NCBI GenBank assembly: GCA_016933095.1
Contig: JAFGBP010000083.1
Span: 1 to 11,772, forward strand
Direction of reading: 5' to 3'
Length of the DNA stretch: 11,772 nucleotides
Source of the DNA: Candidatus Woesearchaeota archaeon
GTDB taxonomy: Archaea; Nanobdellota; Nanobdellia; Woesearchaeales; SM23-78
In this document: positions 1-4,608 of the stretch, in pieces
Position numbering within the stretch: position 1 is the stretch's first letter
Layout: each line of letters opens with the position of its first letter
Notes under the pieces: generated by a model
What the model was told of the DNA's origin: nothing
Seen by the model: only the letters and a program-made list of their open reading frames with translations
The model's database searches: none
Made by a program: the position numbers and the translations under genes

Positions 1-104
1 AGAAACTTACGCGGATACTCTAGACTCGGCAAATGATTTTTGCTAACACGCGGTGAGCGCTGTGCACTGGAGACTTTAAACGCGCCCGCAGCCTGAACAA
101 AAGA

Positions 105-112
105 TTTATAAG
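105..112 (+). promoter_or_regulatory. TATA box of the 133-543 gene
   Basis: TTTATAAG is centred about 25-28 bases before the two consecutive ATG codons at 133 and 136. This spacing puts the predicted transcription start at or very near the start codon, so the transcript is probably leaderless. No Shine-Dalgarno sequence is seen between the box and the start. Confidence 0.6.
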
Positions 113-132
113 AACAGGTCGCTCCCTCGACG

Positions 133-543
133 ATGATGGTGAATCCGACGCATATCGTTATATACACGACGAGGGCGAAGTTGGAGGAGAAGAGGAACCT
201 TAAAGGTTGCATTTCTGCTTATTGGACTTTCCAGCACAGGCCGAAAGGATTCTGCGATACGTCTGATGGTCTGGACAAGGTAGTATTCGCTTTTGATGGT
301 GCGATCAGGGGATACTTTGATTCGAGCGGAGGCCTCAGCTCTACGCCATTGCCAGACAATGCAGTGCAGTTCGACCATCATGATTGGTTTGAGCTTCCAA
401 ACCCAATTCCCCAGAAGGCGTTCCAAGGATTCAAGTACAGCAAGAACGTACCGGGACTTGATGATGCAGTCGCTCAAGTCGAGCGTAAAAGGAAGAGGGA
501 GTCCCAGGCTTATATGCGAAATCAGGCCCAACGCCGCAACTAA
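133..543 (+). CDS. Hypothetical protein, possibly PUA/ASCH-like fold
   Basis: The 136-residue protein has no signal peptide or membrane segment. Its core alternates hydrophobic beta-like strands with conserved-looking aromatic turns: VVFAFDGAIRGYF (about residues 50-62), a short VQFDHHDWFEL stretch (about 78-88) and FQGFKY (about 97-102). The tail, roughly the last 30 residues, is rich in Arg, Lys and Gln and probably unstructured. The pattern resembles small PUA/ASCH-like beta-barrel proteins that bind RNA or modified bases, but this is an impression of fold, not a recognised family. Two ATG codons are adjacent (133 and 136), and either fits the leaderless promoter upstream. A longer open frame on the opposite strand (106-747) covers it but reads as low-complexity shadow. 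The gene stands alone; the next gene is the tRNA. Confidence 0.75.
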   Translation: MMVNPTHIVIYTTRAKLEEKRNLKGCISAYWTFQHRPKGFCDTSDGLDKVVFAFDGAIRGYFDSSGGLSSTPLPDNAVQFDHHDWFELPNPIPQKAFQGFKYSKNVPGLDDAVAQVERKRKRESQAYMRNQAQRRN

Positions 544-611
544 GTCATGTCCAAAACCATCCAATAAAGTTGGTAGATTGCGCGGCGCCATTTTTTCTTT
601 ATTCAAGAAGA

Positions 612-619
612 TTTTTAAA
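612..619 (+). promoter_or_regulatory. Probable TATA box for the tRNA-Leu transcript
   Basis: TTTTTAAA is the only good TATA-like box between the 133-543 gene and the tRNA. Transcription would start near 640-645, giving a 5' leader of about 80 bases. That leader would contain the partial tRNA copy at 656-670 and both upstream hairpins. Confidence 0.45.
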
Positions 620-655
620 CCCCCGTCTAATCCTTCATACCACCTTATTGTCAAT

Positions 656-682
656 TTGCGGGGGTGCCGGCGAGAAAAAACG
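656..682 (+). repeat. Partial copy of the tRNA-Leu 5' end
   Basis: TTGCGGGGGTGCCGG (656-670) is identical to 724-738, the start of the tRNA-Leu gene including its whole 5' acceptor strand. Beyond it the match weakens but continues in register: from 658 to 682 about 20 of 25 bases equal 726-750. The copy has no anticodon or T arm, so it is a relic or a deliberate leader element and not a tRNA gene. Confidence 0.75.
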
Positions 683-704
683 AAAACGTTTTTTGCGCCA
701 CACC
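663..704 (+). other. Long imperfect stem-loop in the tRNA leader
   Basis: Three stacked helices can form: GGTG/CACC (663-666 with 701-704), GGCG/CGCC (669-672 with 696-699) and the perfect 8-bp AAAAAACG/CGTTTTTT (675-682 with 687-694) closed by an AAAA loop. Short internal loops separate them. It incorporates part of the tRNA 5'-end copy. Function is unknown. Confidence 0.55.
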
Positions 705-708
705 AACG

Positions 709-728
709 CGCAACAATAAATTGTTGCG
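709..728 (+). other. Perfect hairpin overlapping the tRNA 5' end
   Basis: CGCAACAATAAATTGTTGCG is an 8-bp perfect inverted repeat around a TAAA loop. Its last three bases (726-728) are the first three bases of tRNA-Leu, so hairpin and acceptor stem are mutually exclusive at those positions. It may influence 5' processing. Confidence 0.6.
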
Positions 729-858
729 GGGGTGCCGGAGTGGTCAAACGGGCTAGCTTCAGGCGACAAGCAGCGAGCTGTTGAGCTTTCCTCAGCGCCT
801 GCTTTCGGAAAAAGCTAGTGGCTTAGTGCCTACGAGGGTTCGAACCCCTTCCCCCGCA
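726..858 (+). tRNA. tRNA-Leu(CAG), intron-containing
   Basis: All arms of a type II tRNA can be folded. The acceptor stem is GCGGGGG (726-732) with CCCCCGC (851-857), followed by discriminator A858, as expected for Leu. The D stem is CCG/CGG (735-737 with 749-751), with GG in the loop. The anticodon stem is CTAGC/GCTAG (753-757 with 814-818). The long variable arm has stem GGC/GCC (820-822 with 828-830). The T arm is GAGGG-TTCGAAC-CCCTT (834-850). The anticodon loop reads T-T-CAG-G before the intron and A after it, giving anticodon CAG, which reads CUG. With the 49-base intron removed the mature tRNA is 84 bases. The 3' CCA is not encoded. The gene sits in a hairpin-rich stretch and is preceded by a partial copy of its own 5' end. 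Confidence 0.93.
764..812 (+). other. tRNA intron at canonical position 37/38
   Basis: The 49-base insertion splits the anticodon loop after base 37 (G763) and before base 38 (A813). A bulge-helix-bulge substrate of the archaeal splicing endonuclease can be drawn. TTC (758-760) pairs with GAA (808-810), plus an A-G opposition. A three-base bulge GGC (762-764) faces the 5' cut and AAA (811-813) holds the 3' cut. The intron helix continues through GA/TC and AAGCAG/CTGCTT with one bulged C767. The central helix is therefore three Watson-Crick pairs plus one mismatch, slightly weaker than the ideal four. Confidence 0.8.
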
Positions 859-878
859 GACGAACACAGTGAGTCTGC
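856..878 (+). other. Hairpin overlapping the tRNA 3' end
   Basis: GCAGAC (856-861) pairs with GTCTGC (873-878) around an 11-base loop. The first three bases are the last tRNA bases, so this hairpin mirrors the one at 709-728 on the other side of the gene. It may guide 3'-end processing. Confidence 0.45.
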
Positions 879-880
879 AA

Positions 881-925
881 GGAGAAGGCTCAAAAATCAC
901 GAAGTGATTTTTGTCTGTCTTCTCC
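881..925 (+). terminator. Stem-loop downstream of tRNA, possible terminator
   Basis: A perfect 9-bp stem AAAAATCAC/GTGATTTTT (892-900 with 904-912) has a GAA loop. It sits inside a 7-bp outer stem GGAGAAG/CTTCTCC (881-887 with 919-925). T-runs in the 3' arm (908-912) and just after it (935-940) would suit archaeal termination of the tRNA transcript. It could equally be a structured non-coding element. Confidence 0.45.
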
Positions 926-944
926 CGCAACTTTCTTTTTAGAA

Positions 945-960
945 CACGGCCCGGGCCGTG
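945..960. other. 16-base perfect GC palindrome
   Basis: CACGGCCCGGGCCGTG is perfectly self-complementary with no loop. It lies 14 bases before the TATA box of the 1035-1292 gene, the usual place for an archaeal activator or repressor site. The binding protein, if any, is unknown. Confidence 0.5.
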
Positions 961-974
961 ATTATTACTAAACC

Positions 975-982
975 TTTTTATA
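975..982 (+). promoter_or_regulatory. TATA box of the 1035-1292 gene
   Basis: TTTTTATA would start transcription near 1005, leaving a leader of about 30 bases that contains the Shine-Dalgarno sequence AAGGAGGT (1019-1026), 8 bases before the ATG. Confidence 0.5.
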
Positions 983-1034
983 CTCTGCTCCGCTACCTTT
1001 TCTGTAAATTCTGTGGATAAGGAGGTTAGCTAAA

Positions 1035-1292
1035 ATGGGAATTACACTAGCTCTGACGAAAGTTGTTATAACTGAAGCCGAAGTCTTGCAGAAAAGGATT
1101 GATGAACCAGGATGGTTCAGCAGGACGTTCAGAGGGAAGCAAACGCGATACCTCGTCGACGTCATGGAAGCAGGAACTGAGAACGGGAAGCCTTTCCGCC
1201 ACCCCGAGACTCACAGTGTCAGTCTTTCAGTCTACAGGTCTGTTCAAAAGGGGCAAGATGTTTCCAAGAACGAGGTGTTTTACAGGAAATAG
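1035..1292 (+). CDS. Small hypothetical protein, first of a possible paralogous pair
   Basis: The 85-residue soluble protein follows a strong ribosome-binding site within the block TAAGGAGGTTAGC (1018-1030). The same block precedes the second small gene at 1438. No family is recognised. The N-terminus is hydrophobic (about residues 1-12) but too short for a membrane helix. A basic middle (FSRTFRGKQTRY, about 28-39) is followed by beta-like strands and the element VYRSVQKGQDV (about 66-76). The protein at 1438-1737 has a comparable QYESIPDGKV element, so the two may be distant paralogues, but overall identity is low. The stop codon (1290-1292) is 3 bases from the convergent stop of the hef remnant at 1296-1370. 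The arrangement at the second gene and full-length hef is the same. Confidence 0.7.
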   Translation: MGITLALTKVVITEAEVLQKRIDEPGWFSRTFRGKQTRYLVDVMEAGTENGKPFRHPETHSVSLSVYRSVQKGQDVSKNEVFYRK

Positions 1293-1295
1293 ACC

Positions 1296-1370
1296 TTATT
1301 CTTTCTCATATTCTTTTTCTATTATTCCTTTTATCCTGCCTGCTTTCTTCTCGCCTATCAGGCCTACTTT
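1296..1370 (-). pseudogene. Detached duplicate of the hef 3' end
   Basis: Read on the minus strand this encodes the last 24 codons of a Hef protein, beginning KVGLIGEKKAGRIKG and ending with EYEKE and a TAA stop at 1296-1298. Intact hef at 1741-3960 ends in the same residues followed by EYDL. Of the 65 bases 1306-1370, 64 equal 1748-1812; the single difference (1352 against 1794) is a silent third-position change in a Gly codon. Homology stops abruptly at 1370/1371, so the fragment is the second half of a helix-hairpin-helix motif only. No start codon or domain of its own supports expression. It preserves a complete native-looking hef terminus next to the first small gene. Confidence 0.9.
1306..1370. 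repeat. Direct repeat, copy A (64/65 identical to 1748-1812)
   Basis: The first member of a 65-base direct repeat with a 442-base period. Together with copy B it brackets the promoter and whole coding region of the small gene at 1438-1737. Recombination between the copies would delete that gene and leave hef with an intact but different last few codons. Confidence 0.95.
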
Positions 1371-1383
1371 GATCTGGGAAAAG

Positions 1384-1391
1384 TTTAAATA
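1384..1391 (+). promoter_or_regulatory. TATA box of the 1438-1737 gene
   Basis: TTTAAATA lies just inside the unique segment after hef-copy A. Predicted transcription starts near 1413, giving a leader of about 25 bases with Shine-Dalgarno AAGGAGGT (1422-1429) placed 8 bases before ATG 1438. The small gene therefore carries its own promoter. Confidence 0.55.
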
Positions 1392-1437
1392 CAGCCTTTC
1401 ATCCCCTGCAAGAATTGGCTTAAGGAGGTTAGCAAAA

Positions 1438-1737
1438 ATGAACATTAGGAGAGAAATCAGCGATTTTGTTCTACCAGTGGAAAGCGTTGTCAAAGGAAGA
1501 AGAAGAGTCTCTCATAATTTATGGGAGCGGCTCATGGGAAAAAAGTCAGGGCATGCTATCGAGCTTAAGGAAACGACAAGGCATTACTATAGAGTTCTTG
1601 ATGCAAATAATCAGGAAACGTATCAAGCAAAAACAAAATCCAAAAAGGTTCTTTGGATTGTCGACAAGAGTCAGTATGAATCTATTCCGGATGGAAAAGT
1701 ATACAGCTTAAGAGACGAGCGCGGAGTATGGAGTTGA
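1438..1737 (+). CDS. Small hypothetical protein flanked by hef 3'-end repeats
   Basis: The 99-residue, strongly basic, soluble protein belongs to no family I recognise. The open frame extends upstream to 1099, but ATG 1438 is chosen because it follows the block TAAGGAGGTTAGC (1421-1433). That block is identical to the one before the 1035 gene, and the upstream frame runs through the hef remnant. Visible features are a Lys/Arg-rich N-terminal third (MNIRREI, KGRRRV), a YYRVLDA strand (about 49-55), KVLWIVD (about 69-75) and QYESIPDGKVYSL (about 78-90), which suggests a small beta-rich domain. It lies between the two hef-derived direct repeats, and its stop is 3 bases from the stop of full-length hef on the other strand. 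It may be a diverged duplicate of the 1035-1292 gene or a cassette acquired together with a hef end. Confidence 0.75.
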   Translation: MNIRREISDFVLPVESVVKGRRRVSHNLWERLMGKKSGHAIELKETTRHYYRVLDANNQETYQAKTKSKKVLWIVDKSQYESIPDGKVYSLRDERGVWS

Positions 1738-1740
1738 AGC

Positions 1741-3960
1741 CTAGAGGTCATATTCTTTTTCTATTATTCCTTTTATCCTGCCTGCTTTCTTCTCTCCTAT
1801 CAGGCCTACTTTCTTCAGCTCTTCTTCGCTTGCGTTCACGAACTTCTTTATGCTTCCGAACTCTTTGAGGATGGGCTTTGAGAGTACTGGACCGACGCCT
1901 GGAAACGCTGACACGACGTATTCCTGGACTTCCTTGTCTGAGAGCGGCTTTGCCGTGTGCAGGCTGTAGTCCTTGCGAGAGGTGTCTGCTTCCCTCTTCG
2001 CGATGGTGAGCAGGAGTGCACTCGTCTCTTTCCAGTTCTTGGTCTGTATTATCGGGATGCCGTATCCGACGAGGATGGCTGAGAGCATACCTCTTATGGC
2101 GTTCGGGTTTATCTTCCTCATGGAGTATATGTCTTCGGGCCCTTCTATGACGATGAATGGCCTGTCAAACTTCTTGAGGTTCGCCAGCTGGGCAAGGAGC
2201 CTGCCGTCGATTATCGAGTCGACAAAGTCAGCTGGAGTCTTGTATTCTACAACGACCCGCTCGCTAAGAACGTAATCGCCAACTTCAAGATTCTTCAGCT
2301 CAAGGTTGACCCCCATCTCAGAGAGGTCTTTTATGATGCCTGATCCTTTCTCCCTGTAATCGGCAAAGATCCTTATCTTCTCGTTCTCTTTTTTCTCATC
2401 CTCAAAAAGCTTCTTCTGCTCTTCGCGGCTTTCTTGCTCTGCAATCTGCGGCGTGAAGCTCTTCTTGAGCTGGTCTATCACCCGGTACATCCTCTTCTCC
2501 TTGTGATGGCTCGCCCAGAGGTTTCCTTCATCTCTTGTCTTCCTGGTGACAAGGACTACGACACGGCCTTTCTCCTGGCGGCCTGTCCTTCCCCTGCGCT
2601 GCACCGTCCTGATGGCGGATGGTACTGGCTCGTAGAAGATTACGAGGTCAACTTGCGGGATGTCAAGCCCTTCTTCAGCTACAGAAGTTGCGATCATGCA
2701 GTTGAACTCGTTCGCCCTGAACTCCTCAATGACTTTCTTCTGCTCCTTCTGGGAGAGTCCAGTCTCTTTCTTCTTAGCCTGCCCGAAGAATACCTTGGAA
2801 GACACGCCTATCCCGTCAAGCGTCTTCTTAATGTCACTTGAGGAGTCCCTGTACTGGTTGAAAATGATGATCTTAATATCCTTCTTCTTCGCGACCTCCC
2901 CAGCTACGAGCTCTCGCAGCTTTATCATCTTTGGGTGTTCATGACCTGCAGATACAAGGCTCTTCGTCTTCATGAAAGCCGACCTGAAGTTGAGGTCTCG
3001 GACAAGATTTTGGACTGCCTTGACCTTTGACTTCGAGGCTTCGTCGTCGAGCTTCTCGAAATACTCGAGAAGCGGACGCAGGCCTTGCGTCTCTATGAGC
3101 TCCAGGGCATGCTGCACCTTCAAGGCTTCTGCTAGCAGGCTGACAGACCTCATCATGTCAAAGTCTTTCTCTCCAGAACTCATCTTTGCATATAGTGCCC
3201 TCTGCATCTCTAGAAGGGATGTCTTTGAGTAGTTAGAAACCTCGCCGTAGAGATATCCCAACTTCTTGATCTGTTCGAGCTTCGAATCAAAGCAATCCTT
3301 CAAATACTTTCGTACCTCGGAGAACTCAAGGGGAAGATCAACCATGATCTTCTCTACATCTATTTCCTTGACGTATGGCTTGACATCAGGGTCTTCGCTT
3401 GACCTCATCTCTATCTCTTCGATGTAGAGATTCTTGCAGACTTCCTTTATCTTCTCGACGTCAGATCCTGGCGAAGCCGTCAGTGCCAATATTCGCGGGT
3501 GGTCTGCCCTCTTATTGTAGAGCTTTGAGACGAATACGTAGGAATAGTCACCGACTGCCCTGTGCGCCTCATCAAACACCAAAAGGCTCACCTCTTTTAG
3601 GTTTATCTTGCTGCTTATGATGTCGTTCTCAAGCCCCTGAGGCGTGCTCACGATTATCCGGGTCTTCTTCCATAGCTCCGCCCTCTTCTCAGGGCGAATC
3701 ATGCCTGTGAACAAGGTCACATCCTCTTCTTTCACTTCAAGGTTGCTTCTCATAGAAGAGACGTGCTGGTCGCAGAGAGGCCTCGTCGGCGCCAGGATGA
3801 GGATCTTGCTCCCAGGATAGTTCTGAAGACGATTGGCAGCGAGAAGGACTGCAATGTTGGTCTTTCCCAGCCCCGTAGGTATGACTACAAGAGTGTTCTT
3901 CCGCGTAGCGGTATGAAGTATAGTCTGCTGATAGAGTCTTGGCTCAAACCCACGTATCAT
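1741..3960 (-). CDS. hef: Hef-type helicase / XPF-family structure-specific nuclease
   Basis: The 739-residue protein has the full Hef layout. An SF2 DEAH helicase (about 1-500) shows Walker A PTGLGKT (about 28-34), DEAH (130-133), TAS (161-163) and QRRGRTGR (454-461), with a helical insert between the RecA domains as in Hef/FANCM. It is followed by an XPF/Mus81 nuclease domain (about 528-660) with D534, the GDYV motif at 561-564 and D578, then a tandem helix-hairpin-helix region (about 680-735). Hef acts at stalled replication forks, unwinding and cutting branched DNA. The nuclease signature GDX9ERKX3D reads E572-Y573-K574 here, with Tyr for Arg; the other acidic and Lys residues are kept. 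Start ATG 3960 is about 26 bases from a TATA box and matches the family N-terminus. The last 22 codons are duplicated at 1306-1370. Confidence 0.95.
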   Translation of the reverse strand: MIRGFEPRLYQQTILHTATRKNTLVVIPTGLGKTNIAVLLAANRLQNYPGSKILILAPTRPLCDQHVSSMRSNLEVKEEDVTLFTGMIRPEKRAELWKKTRIIVSTPQGLENDIISSKINLKEVSLLVFDEAHRAVGDYSYVFVSKLYNKRADHPRILALTASPGSDVEKIKEVCKNLYIEEIEMRSSEDPDVKPYVKEIDVEKIMVDLPLEFSEVRKYLKDCFDSKLEQIKKLGYLYGEVSNYSKTSLLEMQRALYAKMSSGEKDFDMMRSVSLLAEALKVQHALELIETQGLRPLLEYFEKLDDEASKSKVKAVQNLVRDLNFRSAFMKTKSLVSAGHEHPKMIKLRELVAGEVAKKKDIKIIIFNQYRDSSSDIKKTLDGIGVSSKVFFGQAKKKETGLSQKEQKKVIEEFRANEFNCMIATSVAEEGLDIPQVDLVIFYEPVPSAIRTVQRRGRTGRQEKGRVVVLVTRKTRDEGNLWASHHKEKRMYRVIDQLKKSFTPQIAEQESREEQKKLFEDEKKENEKIRIFADYREKGSGIIKDLSEMGVNLELKNLEVGDYVLSERVVVEYKTPADFVDSIIDGRLLAQLANLKKFDRPFIVIEGPEDIYSMRKINPNAIRGMLSAILVGYGIPIIQTKNWKETSALLLTIAKREADTSRKDYSLHTAKPLSDKEVQEYVVSAFPGVGPVLSKPILKEFGSIKKFVNASEEELKKVGLIGEKKAGRIKGIIEKEYDL
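1748..1812. repeat. Direct repeat, copy B (3' end of hef)
   Basis: This is the resident copy of the 65-base repeat, coding for the terminal helix-hairpin-helix residues of Hef. Divergence from copy A begins precisely at the last few codons: EYDL-stop here against EYEKE-stop in copy A. Confidence 0.95.
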
Positions 3961-3981
3961 ATGAACTGGCGAAGAGAAGGT

Positions 3982-3989
3982 GGTTTATA
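3982..3989 (-). promoter_or_regulatory. TATA box of hef, overlapping the upstream stop codon
   Basis: On the minus strand TATAAACC is centred 26 bases before the hef ATG, predicting a leaderless hef mRNA. The box includes the stop codon of the upstream membrane-protein gene (3985-3987), so hef can be transcribed independently despite the 24-base gap. Confidence 0.65.
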
Positions 3990-4572
3990 TTGTTGATTGT
4001 TTACCGTGACTTTTATGATTGTCCTTTGATTTCTTCGAGAAAAACTGGAGCGCAGGACAGCATTTTCGCCCTTGCTTGCAGTGCTTACAAGCCAATTGAC
4101 CATATACGACTGGGTTGAGCATAAACCAGTTAAGGAAAGGATAGAGCACGGCGATAAAGATAAGCCAGTTCCACCCTCGAGAGATAAGGAGCGCGACTCC
4201 CACTAACAAGGGAACTAGCACGACAAGCATCTGAGGGATGAGGTCTTTCCATGTTAACTTGCGTGTCCCAAACTTCTTAGAATCCCCTTTCTTGAAGAAT
4301 AACTTGGCAATCTTGCCCTTGCCAAAGGCGCAGAGCTTCCCGTAATAGCAGCAGTTTGGGCAAGCTTCCTTATAAAGAGAGCATTCCATGATCAGCACAT
4401 AAGCTACATAGAGCCATCCGGTGAGAAAGTGAAGGGTGAACATGATATATCCTCCCGCCAGGTACGTCGCGATGGCAGTGGTCGCAGTTACGACGATTAT
4501 CCAAGCAGGATAGCCATCATAAATGGCCGCGGAGAAAACCTCTTTTTTCACTTTCTTTTTTATCTTCTTCAT
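3985..4572 (-). CDS. Cys-rich multi-pass membrane protein, unknown function
   Basis: The 195-residue protein begins with a Lys-rich stretch and has four likely membrane segments (about 24-42, 44-63, 112-131 and 136-156). Nine cysteines fall in two clusters on the same side of the membrane by simple topology. Cluster one, C64 to C81, contains CPNCCYYGKLC. Cluster two, C162 to C172, contains CKHCKQGRKCC. The second helix pair ends just before cluster two. Such paired CxxC clusters suggest a metal site, an Fe-S centre or redox thiols at the membrane face, but I do not recognise a characterised family. ATG 4572 is used; TTG 4578 is an alternative. GAGGT at about 4583-4587 is nearer the TTG, so the start is uncertain by two codons. 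The gene lies 36 bases downstream of the M50-like gene and may be co-transcribed with it. Confidence 0.8.
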   Translation of the reverse strand: MKKIKKKVKKEVFSAAIYDGYPAWIIVVTATTAIATYLAGGYIMFTLHFLTGWLYVAYVLIMECSLYKEACPNCCYYGKLCAFGKGKIAKLFFKKGDSKKFGTRKLTWKDLIPQMLVVLVPLLVGVALLISRGWNWLIFIAVLYPFLNWFMLNPVVYGQLACKHCKQGRKCCPALQFFSKKSKDNHKSHGKQSTI

Positions 4573-4608
4573 CTTCAAAATTACCTCAGCATCCCAAGTC
4601 GCACTCCC

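Noticed and set aside
1..46. Possible 3' ends of a plus-strand gene (frames ending at 36 or 46).
   Set aside because: Fewer than 16 codons are visible in either frame and no motif supports them, so a partial gene cannot be distinguished from chance.
106..747. A 213-codon open frame on the minus strand.
   Set aside because: It overlaps the better supported 133-543 gene and runs into the tRNA. Its sequence has no domain-like pattern, and it lacks a suitable promoter.
1099..1437. The upstream extension of the frame ending at 1737.
   Set aside because: It overlaps the first small gene and the hef remnant. The strong Shine-Dalgarno at 1422-1429 marks ATG 1438 as the start.
2434..2841. A 135-codon plus-strand frame inside hef.
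   Set aside because: It is a shadow of the conserved helicase coding sequence on the other strand.
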